Shown: positions 33,465 to 42,718, counted from the first letter of the stretch. The stretch: DNA of 64,000 bases from Streptomyces dysideae (GCF_001514305.1 NZ_KQ949097.1:1-64000); one strand, 5' to 3'. Made by a program: numbers and translations. The notes: generated by a model not told the origin, from the sequence alone.

Positions 33465-34028
33465 ATGTCTGTTCGCATCCTCGCGCTCGTCGGCAGCCTT
33501 CGCGCCGGTTCGCACAACCGTCAGCTCGCCGAGGCCGCCGTCAAGCTCGCCCCCGAGGGCGCGGAGATCGCGCTCTACGAGGGGCTGGCCGAGATCCCCT
33601 TCTACAACGAGGACATCGACATCGAGGGCAGTGTCCCGGCCGCCGCGGCCAAGCTGCGTGAGGCCGCGCAGGCCGCCGACGGGTTCCTGCTCTTCTCGCC
33701 CGAGTACAACGGCACGATCCCGGCCGTGCTGAAGAACGCCATCGACTGGCTGTCCCGCCCGTTCGGCGCCGGCGCCTTCGGTGGCAAGCCCGTCGCCGTG
33801 GTCGGCACCGCCTTCGGCCAGTACGGCGGCGTGTGGGCGCAGGACGAGGCCCGCAAGGCCGTGGGTATCGCCGGCGGCAAGGTGCTGGACGACGTCAAGC
33901 TGTCGATCCCCGGTTCCCTGACCCGCTTCGCCGAGACCCACCCGGCCGACGACAGCGAGGTCGCCGCCCAGCTGACCGAGGTCATCGCCCGGGTGCACGG
34001 CCACGCCCACGAGGCCGCTGCCGCCTGA
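33465..34028 (+). CDS. NADPH-dependent FMN reductase family protein
   Basis: A 187-residue flavodoxin-like reductase. LVGSLRAGSHNRQLAEAA binds the FMN phosphate and SPEYNGTIPAVLKNAIDW is the family signature. Relatives reduce FMN, quinones or azo dyes with NADPH and act in the cytoplasm against electrophiles. The divergent TetR regulator and twin operators suggest induction by a quinone-like or reactive compound. Confidence 0.93.
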   Translation: MSVRILALVGSLRAGSHNRQLAEAAVKLAPEGAEIALYEGLAEIPFYNEDIDIEGSVPAAAAKLREAAQAADGFLLFSPEYNGTIPAVLKNAIDWLSRPFGAGAFGGKPVAVVGTAFGQYGGVWAQDEARKAVGIAGGKVLDDVKLSIPGSLTRFAETHPADDSEVAAQLTEVIARVHGHAHEAAAA

Positions 34029-34045
34029 CCGGCACCGCAGGTCCA

Positions 34046-34080
34046 GGAGGGGGCCCGAGCCGACCGGCTCCGGCCCCTCC
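34046..34080 (+). terminator. Imperfect GC-rich hairpin after FMN reductase
   Basis: GGAGGGGGCCCGAGCC (34046-34061) can pair with GGCTCCGGCCCCTCC (34066-34080) with one bulge and one mismatch around GACC. It lies between convergent genes and could stop transcription from either side. Confidence 0.5.
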
Positions 34081-34098
34081 GGCGTCCGGTCCTTGCGC

Positions 34099-34968
34099 TC
34101 ACACCAGCTCGGCCAGCCGCTGGACCGCCGGGGCCGCGAAGCGCTCGATGAACGCCGCCGGCTCCCCCGTGCGCGGCGCCAGGATCACCGTGTCGATCCC
34201 GAGTCCGGTGTAGCCCGCCATGTCCCGGGTGAAGGCGTCGAGGCCGTCCTCGCCGGTGTGGACGACCGTCTTGCGGATCTCGTCGTAGTCCCGGCCCTCG
34301 GTCTCGCAGTGGCCGCGCAGTACGTCGAGCTTGTGCGTGACCTCCGCCGTCGAGGTGGCGAACAGGTTGCACGCGTCGCCGTACCGGGCGACCAGCCGGA
34401 GCGTCTTCTTCTCCCCGCCGCCCCCGATCATGATCTCGGGGTGCGGGCTGCTGACCGGCGCCGGGACGCACAGGGTCTCGGCGAGCCGGTAGTGCTTGCC
34501 CTCGAAGGGGCCGTTGGCCTCCGGGTCCCACATCCGCAGACAGATCCGCAGGGTCTCCTCCAGCCGCTCGAACCGCTCCGCGAGCGGTGGGAACGGCACC
34601 CCGAGGCCGAGGTGTTCCCGGTCGTACCAGGCCGCCCCGACACCGAGCGTGGCCCGGCCGCCGGACAGCACGTCGAGCGAGGTGGCGATCTTGGCGAGCA
34701 GCCCGGGGTGGCGGTAGGTCACCCCGCTCACCAGCGCGCCGATCCGGACCGTGGAGGTGTGGCCCGCGAGGTAGCCCAGGGTCGTGTAGGCCTCCAGCAT
34801 GGGGGCCTCGGCGCCGCCGTTGAACTCCATCTGGAAGTAGTGGTCCATCACCGACAGCCAGCTCACGCCGGCCGCCTCGGCCGCGGCGCCCGCCGCGGCC
34901 AGCTCGGCGCCGAGCGCGGGCCCGCCCCCGGGATGGTCGAACCGGTTGATGTGCACACCCACCCGCAT
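34099..34968 (-). CDS. Luciferase-like (probably F420-dependent) oxidoreductase
   Basis: A 289-residue TIM-barrel protein of the LLM class. Features are WLSVMDHYFQ, SGVTYRHPGLLAKIATSLDVLSGGR (split family signature), LGVGAAWYDREH and a glycine-rich IMIGGGGEKKTLRL. Actinobacterial members mostly use coenzyme F420. Substrate unknown. ATG at 34968 has GGAGACGG upstream; 23 residues of open frame before it were excluded. Confidence 0.9.
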   Translation of the reverse strand: MRVGVHINRFDHPGGGPALGAELAAAGAAAEAAGVSWLSVMDHYFQMEFNGGAEAPMLEAYTTLGYLAGHTSTVRIGALVSGVTYRHPGLLAKIATSLDVLSGGRATLGVGAAWYDREHLGLGVPFPPLAERFERLEETLRICLRMWDPEANGPFEGKHYRLAETLCVPAPVSSPHPEIMIGGGGEKKTLRLVARYGDACNLFATSTAEVTHKLDVLRGHCETEGRDYDEIRKTVVHTGEDGLDAFTRDMAGYTGLGIDTVILAPRTGEPAAFIERFAAPAVQRLAELV

Positions 34969-35171
34969 GTCCGTCTCCGTTCGCCCCGTCTTCACCGACC
35001 CTCGTGACGCTAGGTGTTGGAGCGTTCTCGAAGTCAAGCGTCGTCGCCGGGACGTCGGTCTCCCGGCCGCCTGCCGTTCTTCCTCCCTTCCTCTCTTCCG
35101 GCTCTTCTTCTACCGGGTCAAAATCGTTCAAAGCGGCGACCACTTCCTGTCATGTCTGGAAGGGTGTCCGA

Positions 35172-36170
35172 ATGCAGACCTTTTACCGAAGACTGCTCGA
35201 GCTGATGCCCCGACTGGGCCTGCGGGTGACGGACCTCGGACCGGGAACCGCGGTCGTCTCCCGGCGCGGTGGCCGGGTGCGCACCTCCCTGGGGCCGGGT
35301 GCCGACCTGCTGACCAGGGACGACGGCCGGTACGCGGTGAGCGCCGCCGGCAAGGACGCCTGGGTCGTGGTGCGCGACGGGACCCGGGCACCGGCCGGTG
35401 CGTGGAACAGCGTCCGGCTGGGCGACAGCGGGGCGCGGCTCCTTCTCGACGACCGCGCCGAGGCCGACGAGCGCAAACTGCAGCTCGCGGCCGCCGAGTA
35501 TCTGTGCGCCCAGCATGTCGCCGCGATGCTCGGCCTCTACGGCGTGAACTGTGTCTTCGACGTCGGCGCCAACACCGGCCAGTACGCCAAGCGGCTGCGC
35601 CGCCTCGGCTACACCGGCCGGATCGTCTCCTTCGAGCCCACCGCGGACGCCTACGCCCGGCTGAGCAAGGCCGCCGAGCACGACCAGGACTGGCACGTCC
35701 ACCACCTGGGCCTGGGCCGCGAGGACACGGTCAGCACCATCCACACCGGCTGGAACACCATGAACTCACTCCTGCCGCCCAGCGACTACGGCCGCGACCG
35801 CTACCAGCGCTTCGCCGAGACCAGCACGGAGGAGATCGAGATCCGCCGCCTCGACGGCGTCATGGAGAAGGCCCTCGACGGCATCGCCGAGCCGCGCCCG
35901 TTCCTGAAGATGGACACCCAGGGCTACGACCTGGAGGTGTTCGCCGGTGCCGGGGAGCGGGCCGGGGACTTTCTCGGCCTCCAGTCGGAGGTCGCGATGC
36001 TGCGGCTGTACGAGGGCAGCCCGCGGATGAGCGAGGCGGTCGCCACGTACGAGGAGAGCGGCTTCGAGATCACCGGGATGTACCCGGTGACGCGCCAGGC
36101 GGCCACCGGGCGGGTCGTGGAGTTCGACTGCGTGATGACGCGAGCGAAGGCGGCGCCTCAGACGGGCTGA
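35172..36170 (+). CDS. FkbM-family methyltransferase
   Basis: A 332-residue protein. Residues about 1-110 are unlike other families; the SAM domain follows with VFDVGANTGQYAKRL (motif I), IVSFEPTADAY and LKMDTQGYDLEVFAGA, the FkbM signatures. Such enzymes O-methylate sugars, polyketides or phenolics. No biosynthetic cluster surrounds it. GGAAGGG stands ahead of the ATG. A long pyrimidine tract (35077-35110) lies in the upstream region. Confidence 0.88.
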   Translation: MQTFYRRLLELMPRLGLRVTDLGPGTAVVSRRGGRVRTSLGPGADLLTRDDGRYAVSAAGKDAWVVVRDGTRAPAGAWNSVRLGDSGARLLLDDRAEADERKLQLAAAEYLCAQHVAAMLGLYGVNCVFDVGANTGQYAKRLRRLGYTGRIVSFEPTADAYARLSKAAEHDQDWHVHHLGLGREDTVSTIHTGWNTMNSLLPPSDYGRDRYQRFAETSTEEIEIRRLDGVMEKALDGIAEPRPFLKMDTQGYDLEVFAGAGERAGDFLGLQSEVAMLRLYEGSPRMSEAVATYEESGFEITGMYPVTRQAATGRVVEFDCVMTRAKAAPQTG

Positions 36171-36256
36171 GCCCCGCTCACGGCGCCGCTCCGGGCGACG
36201 CGCTCCTTCTCGGTCCGCTCCTGCTTCTTGGCGGCTCGCAGTCCACGCGGTCCAGA

Positions 36257-36394
36257 TCAGGAGGGCGCCGCGATGAAGCCGGCGCACAGCACCAGGGCCG
36301 TGATCACGCCGGCCATCAGCACACGTTGCTGATACTGGGAGGGCACCGAGAACTTCGCCATGATCAGGGCGAAGACGAAGAGCCCCAGGTCATG
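36257..36394 (-). pseudogene. Remnant of terC (tellurium-resistance membrane protein)
   Basis: The frame reads LFVFALIMAKFSVPSQYQQR then VLMAGVITALVLCAGFIAAPS and a stop. The first part is the strongly conserved second-helix region of TerC proteins (LFVFVLIMAKFSVP). All other TerC helices, about 280 residues, are missing on both sides, and the conserved arginine after ALVL is cysteine. It is a 45-residue relic. In another frame downstream is KKQERTEKERVARSG, an unassigned basic piece. Confidence 0.65.
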
Positions 36395-36403
36395 GCCGGG
36401 CCA

Positions 36404-36440
36404 CCCGCCGTACGGCGGGCAGGTTCCGCCGGACGGCGGA
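36404..36440. repeat. Two adjacent short palindromes
   Basis: CCCGCCGTACGGCGGG (36404-36419) and TCCGCCGGACGGCGGA (36425-36440) are each perfect 16-bp palindromes separated by five bases. They lie in the 351-base gap between the methyltransferase and the esterase, upstream of the latter, and could be a regulator site or hairpin. Nothing else in the gap is recognisable apart from the terC relic. Confidence 0.5.
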
Positions 36441-36521
36441 CCCCCGGTCGGCCGCCGGTGCGCGAATGATGGCCGCACGAGCCGCCGCGCGCCCCCCGGG
36501 CGACCAGTGTGAGGAGCACCC

Positions 36522-37496
36522 ATGACGCAGGTACCGCCCCCGTTCGACCCCGAGCTCGCCGCCGCCCTGGAGCTCATCAAGGACGTCATCTCTCCCGGTA
36601 TCACGCCGGACGAGATCGATGCGGCCCGCCAGGGTCCGGGGATCGAGATGCTGGCCGGGCTGGATCTGACCATGGACGGCTTCTTCGAGATCGAGGACCG
36701 GGCGGTGCCCGGCCCTGAGGGCGCGCCCGAGATATCGCTGCTGGTCTGCCGTCCCGCCGCCCCGGCGGAGGACGGCCCGCGGTCCGTGATCTACCACGTC
36801 CACGGTGGCGGCCTGATCCTCGGTAACAACCGGTTCGGCGTGGACGCCGCGCTGGCCTGGGCGAAGGAACTGGACGCGGTCGTGGTGTCGGTGGAGTACC
36901 GGCTGGCGCCGGAGAACCCGTACCCGGCGCAGATCGAGGACGTGTACGCCGGTCTGGAGTGGACCGCGAAGCACGCTGCGGAACTGGACGCCGACCCGGG
37001 GCGGATCGTCCTCGCCGGTTCCAGCGCGGGCGGCGGTCTGTGCGCGGCGCTGACCCTGCTCGCCCGGGACCGCAAGGGGCCGCAGCCGATCGGCCAGCTC
37101 CTGATGTGCCCGATGCTGGACGACCGCAACGACACCGCTTCCTCCCACCAGATGGCGGGCCTCGGCATCTGGGACCGTACGGCCAACGAGACCGGCTGGA
37201 CCGCGCTGCTCGGCGAGCTCAGGGGCGGCGCCGACGTCCCCGCCTACGCGGCACCGGCCCGCGCGGAGGACCTGACCGGCCTGCCCCCGGCCTTCCTGGA
37301 CGTCGGCTCCGCGGAGACCTTCCGGGACGAGGTCGTCACCTACGCCACCCGCATCTGGCAGGCGGGCGGAGTGGCCGAACTCCATGTCTGGCCCGGCGGC
37401 TTCCACGGCTTCGACGGCTTCGCTCCGCAGGCGGCGCTGTCGCAGGTGGCGCGGGCGGCGCAGGTGGGGTGGCTGCGGAGGTTGTTGGGGCGGTGA
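36522..37496 (+). CDS. Alpha/beta hydrolase, hormone-sensitive-lipase type esterase
   Basis: A 324-residue esterase. HVHGGGLILG is the HSL oxyanion motif, GSSAGGG carries the nucleophilic serine, and the triad is completed by the aspartate/glutamate region FLDVGSAETFRDE and the histidine of GGFHGFDGF. A cytoplasmic carboxylesterase acting on short acyl esters is likely. GAGGAG stands before the ATG. Confidence 0.92.
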   Translation: MTQVPPPFDPELAAALELIKDVISPGITPDEIDAARQGPGIEMLAGLDLTMDGFFEIEDRAVPGPEGAPEISLLVCRPAAPAEDGPRSVIYHVHGGGLILGNNRFGVDAALAWAKELDAVVVSVEYRLAPENPYPAQIEDVYAGLEWTAKHAAELDADPGRIVLAGSSAGGGLCAALTLLARDRKGPQPIGQLLMCPMLDDRNDTASSHQMAGLGIWDRTANETGWTALLGELRGGADVPAYAAPARAEDLTGLPPAFLDVGSAETFRDEVVTYATRIWQAGGVAELHVWPGGFHGFDGFAPQAALSQVARAAQVGWLRRLLGR

Positions 37497-37752
37497 GGTG
37501 CGGGCGGGGAGACCGGGCGCGGAGCATCCCGCGTCGCGGTGGATGGCTGAGCTCTCTTCAGGAAGCGGCAATCCATGAGGGGCAGCGGCCCCATCGAGGC
37601 ACTCGGTGAACAGCCGCGCGCGGTCACCTCGCAGGTCAACGGTGTACAGGCATCGCTCCCGGCGCCTCGCCCCTCACCCCACCTCATCCCCATCCGCATC
37701 CAAAGCCCCCACACACTCCTCGAACCGCACCCCAATACCGCACCATGGGCCT

Positions 37753-38742
37753 ATGAAAGAGCTGGCCGGGCGCCTCACCGCGCTGGATCCCGATGCCGGT
37801 GCCGCCGTTCGCGTCATCGCCTACTTCGATCGGCTCGCGGAGTCGCGCGCCGGGCTGGAGGCGCTGGTCCGTGGGGCCGCCGTGCTGGCCGGGGTGCCGG
37901 CGCGGCTCGTCGATGCCGAGCGGCGGGTGTCCGTGCGCGTCGAGGCGGACGGGCGGCGCTCCGACAGCGCCCTGCCGCCGGATCCGGCCTGGCCGTCCGC
38001 CGCGCTGACCCCGGACGGCGTTCCGGCCCTGTGGCTGGAGCGGGCCGGGGCGGGGCCCAGTGTGGTCGACGCGGTGATTCTGGAGCGGGCCGCCGGGGCC
38101 GTACGGCTGGTGCTCGACCGTACGCGCGGGCGGGCGCCCGCCGATGATCCGGCCCTGGTCGAGACGCTGCTCGACGCCACCGCCCCGGACGCCGCCCGGC
38201 TGCACGCGGCCCGCCGACTGGGACTGGATCCGGCCGTACCGGCACGCGTGCTGGCCCCGGTCGACGGCCGACCCCGGATCGTTGCCACGCACACGGACCC
38301 CGAGCCGCCCGCCGAACGGGTGGGCGTCGGGCCCGCCGTCGCGGTGCTCGACCTGCCGGACTCCTGGGCCGCCGCCCGCACCGCCCTCCGTTTCACCGCC
38401 GAGGGCACCGCGCAGGATCCCGGCCCGCGTGTGGTGCACGCCGAGGACCTGGGCGGTATCGCCCTGCTCGCCGGTCTCGTCGGGCCGGGTGCCGAGCCCC
38501 CGTCCGACGTACAGACCCTTGAGGCGGCCGCGGCGGCCTCGCCCTGGCTGCTCGCCACGCTGAACGCCGTCGCGTCGACGGCGAGCCTGCGTGCGGCGGC
38601 CACCGCGAGCAACGTCCACCACTCCACGCTCCAGGAGCGGCTGGTCCAGGCCGAACACCTGCTGGGCTGGCCGGTGCGCACCCCGCAGGGCCGGTTCCGG
38701 CTTCAGCTGGCACTGACGATGCGGCACCTGGCACGGCCGTAG
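37753..38742 (+). CDS. PucR-type C-terminal helix-turn-helix regulator
   Basis: A 329-residue protein lacking the N-terminal PucR domain. The C-terminal part (about 265-329) has a PucR-like helix-turn-helix: NAVASTASLRAAATASNVHH, STLQERLVQAEHLLGWPVRTP, FRLQLALTMRHL. The rest is an alanine- and proline-rich, sensor-like region with no recognised ligand domain. The ATG at 37753 has no clear ribosome binding site, so the mRNA may have a very short leader. Targets unknown; the flanking esterase is the only neighbour on that side. Confidence 0.82.
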   Translation: MKELAGRLTALDPDAGAAVRVIAYFDRLAESRAGLEALVRGAAVLAGVPARLVDAERRVSVRVEADGRRSDSALPPDPAWPSAALTPDGVPALWLERAGAGPSVVDAVILERAAGAVRLVLDRTRGRAPADDPALVETLLDATAPDAARLHAARRLGLDPAVPARVLAPVDGRPRIVATHTDPEPPAERVGVGPAVAVLDLPDSWAAARTALRFTAEGTAQDPGPRVVHAEDLGGIALLAGLVGPGAEPPSDVQTLEAAAAASPWLLATLNAVASTASLRAAATASNVHHSTLQERLVQAEHLLGWPVRTPQGRFRLQLALTMRHLARP

Positions 38743-38852
38743 CGGCGGGGCCGGCACCCACAGCTCGAGGATTGTCTCGCCGCCCGCCCGCTGTACGGGA
38801 TACCGGCTCAGGAACTCCGCCTCGACCTCGTGGGATCGAGGCCGGGACAATT

Positions 38853-38862
38853 GCTTGCAAGC
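38853..38862. promoter_or_regulatory. Probable MarR operator
   Basis: GCTTGCAAGC is a perfect 10-bp palindrome within ATTGCTTGCAAGCGCG, 82 bases before the MarR start. TTGCTTGCAAGC-type sites are common for actinobacterial MarR repressors. The following CGCTATACGCG could be part of the promoter. Confidence 0.55.
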
Positions 38863-38944
38863 GCGCTATACGCGCATTCGCTGGAAATTTCACCGATGGC
38901 CTATCCTGGGTTCCAGCACTTTCGGGACGGAGGACACCGGCGCC

Positions 38945-39406
38945 ATGACGGCCACAGACCCCGCACTCACCGCCCTCGCGCAGGGCTGGTGCGCGCTCTC
39001 CCTGCTGCACGGGAGGATCGAGGTCCACATCGAGCGGGCCCTGCAGGCCAAGCACGACCTGAGCGTGCGCGAGTACTCCCTGCTGGATGTGCTGAGCCGA
39101 CAGCACGACGGCGAGGGCGGGCATCTGCAGATGAAGCAGGTCGCCGATGCCGTCCTGCTGAGCCAGAGCGCCACGACCCGGCTGGTCACACGCCTGGAGG
39201 ACCGCGGGCTGCTGTCCCGCTACCTGTGCCCCACCGACCGCCGCGGCATCTACACCGACGTCACGGAGGCGGGCTCCCGGCTGCTCGGGGAAGCCCGCCC
39301 CACGAACGAGGCGGCGCTGCGCGAGGCGCTCGACGAGGCCGCGCGGAACCCCGAACTCGCCCCGCTGGTACGGGCGGTGGAGACGCTCCGGGTACCCGCC
39401 GCCTGA
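38945..39406 (+). CDS. MarR-family transcriptional regulator
   Basis: A 153-residue MarR protein with a DNA-binding domain at about 55-110: MKQVADAVLLSQSATTRLVT (recognition helix) and RGLLSRYLCPTDRRGIYTDV (wing). GGAGG lies about 12 bases before the ATG; the open frame further upstream is disregarded. The CoA-transferase gene starts 146 bases downstream and may be part of the same response. Confidence 0.92.
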   Translation: MTATDPALTALAQGWCALSLLHGRIEVHIERALQAKHDLSVREYSLLDVLSRQHDGEGGHLQMKQVADAVLLSQSATTRLVTRLEDRGLLSRYLCPTDRRGIYTDVTEAGSRLLGEARPTNEAALREALDEAARNPELAPLVRAVETLRVPAA

Positions 39407-39552
39407 CCCTCGGCACACCCCGACGGTCGGCGGCGGCGCAGGTCAGAGCAGTGCGGGTGGCGTTGACAGGCTCGCGGACCGGGCCGTAGAAAGCAGCGGA
39501 GCAGCAACCGAGTGGTCGGTCATCCGGCGACGGACCACCAGGAGGGACCAGC

Positions 39553-40740
39553 GTGCAGGAGCTTCCCCTGTCCGGCATCACCGTGGTCAGCCTGGAGCAG
39601 GCCGTGGCCGCTCCCTACGCCACCCGGCAGCTCGCCGATCTCGGGGCCAGGGTGATCAAGGTGGAACGGCCGGGGGACGGCGACTTCGCGCGCCGGTACG
39701 ACACGACCGTGCACGGCAGCTCCAGTTATTTCGTCTGGATCAACCGGTCCAAGGAGTCCCTCACCCTGGACCTCAAGGATCCGCGTGGCCGCGAGATCCT
39801 GTACCAACTCCTGGACGGCGCCGACGTGTTCGTACAGAACCTCGCGCCGGGCGCGGCCGACCGCCTCGGGCTCGGTGCCGGTGCGCTCGCCGAGCGGTGG
39901 CCGCAGCTGATCCCGTGCACGATCTCCGGGTACGGCACGTCCGGGCCCTGGGCCGACCGGAAGGCGTACGACCTGCTGGTGCAGTGCCAGACGGGACTGG
40001 TGTCGCTGACCGGAACCGCCGAGGAGACCGCCCGGGTCGGCATCTCCGTCGCCGACATCGCCGCCGGGATGTACGCGTACACCGGCGTCCTCACCGCCCT
40101 GTACACCCGGGCCACCACCGGCAGGGTGCACCCGGTGGAGGTGTCCCTCTTCGAGGCACTGGCCGAGTGGATGGGCCAGCCCGCCTACTACACGCGCTAC
40201 GGCGGCGGCCAGCCCCCGCGCCTGGGTACCCAGCACGCCACGATCGCACCGTACGGCGCGTTCACGGCCGCCGACGGCGGGCAGGTGCTGTTCTCCATCC
40301 AGAACGAGCGTGAATGGGCCGCCCTGTGCGCGGACTTCCTCGGCCGGCCGGAGCTGGCCGGCGATCCTCGTTTCGCCACCGGTTCCGACCGTGTCGCCCA
40401 CCGCGAGGAGCTCAACGCGATCGTCGCCGAGCGCTGTGCCCGCTCGGACGCCGAGGAGATCCTCAAGGACCTGGAGGGCTTCGGCATCGCCTGCGCCGGG
40501 GTCAACGACGTCGCCGCGTTCCTCGACCATCCGGTGCTGGCCGGCCGTGACCGCTGGCGTGAGGTGGCGGTGCCGAGCGGGGCCATGGTGCCGGCGCTGC
40601 TGCCGCCGGCCGACCTCGCGGGAGTGCCCGCGCGCATGGATCCGGTGCCGGCGGTCGGCGAGCACACCGAGGCGATCCTCGCCCAACTGGGCCGCGACGC
40701 CGAGGAGATCGAGGCGCTGCGCGCGGACGCCGTGATCTGA
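39553..40740 (+). CDS. CaiB/BaiF (class III) CoA-transferase
   Basis: A 395-residue type-III CoA-transferase. Markers are SLEQAVAAPYATRQLADLGA, VIKVERPGDGDFAR, WINRSKESLTLDLKDP and the active-site aspartate segment SVADIAAGMYAYTG. It moves CoA between carboxylic acids; relatives act on formate/oxalate, carnitine, succinate/benzylsuccinate or mesaconate. The acid is unknown here. GTG start with GGAGGG. Transcribed alongside a MarR regulator. Confidence 0.92.
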   Translation: MQELPLSGITVVSLEQAVAAPYATRQLADLGARVIKVERPGDGDFARRYDTTVHGSSSYFVWINRSKESLTLDLKDPRGREILYQLLDGADVFVQNLAPGAADRLGLGAGALAERWPQLIPCTISGYGTSGPWADRKAYDLLVQCQTGLVSLTGTAEETARVGISVADIAAGMYAYTGVLTALYTRATTGRVHPVEVSLFEALAEWMGQPAYYTRYGGGQPPRLGTQHATIAPYGAFTAADGGQVLFSIQNEREWAALCADFLGRPELAGDPRFATGSDRVAHREELNAIVAERCARSDAEEILKDLEGFGIACAGVNDVAAFLDHPVLAGRDRWREVAVPSGAMVPALLPPADLAGVPARMDPVPAVGEHTEAILAQLGRDAEEIEALRADAVI

Positions 40741-40885
40741 GCGCGCATCGCCCTGGCGTCTGCTGGTCTCGCACCGCGCCGAGACACGGATCGCGAACGC
40801 GCCGGTGAAGTCGCCCGTCCCGCAGGCGCGTTGAGTCGTCACCGACCTGCGGGGGCGGGTCACCGCGCTCGTTAGAGTGGTGATC

Positions 40886-41374
40886 ATGCGGATGAAGATC
40901 ATTGCAGCGGTCGGTCTCGTGGGTCTGCTCGCCACGGGGTGCGCGGACGGCGGCGCGGACTCGGGCGACGACACCGAGGCGGCCCCCGCGAGCACGCCGC
41001 TGCCGCAGCGGCTGGACCAGCCGGACACGGACCCGGAGCTGGAGCCCACCGCCTCCCCCGCGGCGGACGCGCCCTTCGTCGATCAGCTGGAGTACGAGCT
41101 CCGGGCGAAGACCCTGAAGATGGCGGCGGCGCAGGGCGCGACGACCGCCAAGTGCCCCGACGACGTGCGGTCGAAGAGCGGTGAGCAGATCACCTGCACG
41201 GCCACGTACGACGACCTCAAGCTCGACTGGTACGTGACGATCGGCGACAGCGCCGCCTGGTCCGACAACTACGTGCAGTACGAGGCGTCGCCGAGCACCG
41301 GCATCCTCACCCGCGACGGAGTCGCCAAGCTTCTCTTCGGCAACTACAGGAGGCTGCCCGCGAGCACGTCGTAG
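40886..41374 (+). CDS. Small lipoprotein of unknown function
   Basis: A 162-residue exported protein. A short signal with the lipobox LLATGC places the lipid-linked cysteine at residue 17. An acidic, proline-rich linker (about 18-60) leads to a domain with two cysteines (AKCPDDVRSKSGEQITCTA), a spacing like that of the DUF4333 family. Role not known. The extreme 3' end overlaps, on the other strand, the open frame of the decayed gene at 41344. Confidence 0.82.
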   Translation: MRMKIIAAVGLVGLLATGCADGGADSGDDTEAAPASTPLPQRLDQPDTDPELEPTASPAADAPFVDQLEYELRAKTLKMAAAQGATTAKCPDDVRSKSGEQITCTATYDDLKLDWYVTIGDSAAWSDNYVQYEASPSTGILTRDGVAKLLFGNYRRLPASTS

Positions 41375-41631
41375 AGGATCGGCTGGTCGGAGCATCGTGC
41401 CTGACGGCGTTGAGTTGCGGGTCCGCGAAGGCCGCCCGCCTTGTCCTTGATGACGCCGCAGCCGGTGCCGCCCGGCGCGGCCGTCACCCCGCCGCCCTTC
41501 GCGAACCGGGGCAGCGCGCGTACCCGCCACTTCCCCTTCTGTTCGGGCACGCTGGGCAGCAGTCCGTAGTTCTTGTACCAGATGGCCATGGGCAGGCCGA
41601 TGACCCGGCCCGTCTTGAGGACGGTCCGCAT
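41344..41631 (-). pseudogene. Unrecognised, probably decayed gene
   Basis: From 41631 to about 41437 the frame has the strong third-position GC bias of a real gene and reads LKTGRVIGLPMAIWYKNYG, LLPSVPEQKGKWRVRALPRF. After that the codon bias collapses (ACT, CAA, CGT, GCA, CGA) before a stop at 41344 antisense to the lipoprotein end. No ribosome binding site precedes it. I do not recognise the family; a broken gene or overlapping orphan are both possible. Confidence 0.35.
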
Positions 41632-41652
41632 GCCGGCGCTCGCGCCGGACGG

Positions 41653-42546
41653 TCACCCGGCCGACGCCGCCCGGGCCGCCGCCAGGGCCTGTTCGGCGTA
41701 TCCGCGGCCGAAGAGCACCGCGTGCACCAGGAGCGGGAAGAGCTGGTGCAGGGCGATGCGGTCGGTCCAGCCGGCGGCGAGGGGTGCGGTCTGCTGGTAG
41801 CCGTCGAGGACCTGGTCCAGGTGGGGGCAGCCGAAGAGGTGGAGCATCGCCAGGTCGGTCTCGCGGTGGCCGCCGTGTGCGGCGGGGTCGATCAGCCAGA
41901 CGTGTCCGTCGGCGCCCCAGAGGACGTTGCCGTTCCAGAGGTCGCCGTGCAGCCGGGCGGGCGGCTCGGCGGGGCCGGCCAGCTCAGGGAGGCGTGCGCA
42001 GACGCGCTCGATGACGGGGGTCTCGGCGGTGCGGATCGTGCCTGCGTCGACGGCGCGGCGCAGGTACGGCAGGACGCGGTGCTCGGCGTACCAGCGGGGC
42101 CAGTCGGAGCCGGGTACGTTCCGCATCGGGGCGAGCCCGATGTACGCGTCCTCGAGGCCGCCGGGCGGCGGGGCACCGAACGCGGAGGCTCCGGCGGCGT
42201 GCAGGACGGCCAGGTCACGGCCGAACCGGACCGCAGCCTCGGGGCTCGGGCGGCCGGACGGGACACGGTCGGTCACCAGCACCTGCCCGTCGTGGCCGTG
42301 CACGGCCGGGACGCGGACCGTGCCGGCGTCGGCCAGCCAGCGCAGCCCCGTCGCCTCGGCCCGCGCGGCGCCGTCGCCCTCCCCGCGCTTGACCATCACC
42401 ACCCGGCCGTCGTCGAGGGTGACTTCGGCGAGCGTCCCGGACAGACGGTGCTCAGCGGTCGAGGGGCGCCCGGTGAAGCGGGCCGCCGTGGCGCCCGGTT
42501 CCTCGTCGTGGCCGGGGGGCGGCGTGCGGTCGGTGCGGAACGTCAC
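41653..42546 (-). CDS. Fructosamine kinase family protein
   Basis: A 297-residue small-molecule kinase. RLHGDLWNGNVLWG is the catalytic loop and HVWLIDPAAHGGHRETDLAM holds the metal-binding aspartate and the family signature of fructosamine-3-kinases. These phosphorylate ketoamines on glycated proteins or free Amadori products, leading to their breakdown. GTG at 42546 with a GGGGAC site is preferred to a longer frame with a low-bias N-terminus. Confidence 0.88.
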   Translation of the reverse strand: MTFRTDRTPPPGHDEEPGATAARFTGRPSTAEHRLSGTLAEVTLDDGRVVMVKRGEGDGAARAEATGLRWLADAGTVRVPAVHGHDGQVLVTDRVPSGRPSPEAAVRFGRDLAVLHAAGASAFGAPPPGGLEDAYIGLAPMRNVPGSDWPRWYAEHRVLPYLRRAVDAGTIRTAETPVIERVCARLPELAGPAEPPARLHGDLWNGNVLWGADGHVWLIDPAAHGGHRETDLAMLHLFGCPHLDQVLDGYQQTAPLAAGWTDRIALHQLFPLLVHAVLFGRGYAEQALAAARAASAG

Positions 42547-42718
42547 GGTCCCCAGCGTAGGGGCCCTGGGGTCTGTCCGGCGGATCATGCCGCAGACGCG
42601 GGGTCCGGCACGCACATCTGCGGCGTTGTCGTCCGTCGCCGACTCCCCCCACTCTCGGCTCCGCTCACCGGCGTTCATCAGTCGCCGCCACTTTCCTGCG
42701 ACCTGATCCGCCGGACCG

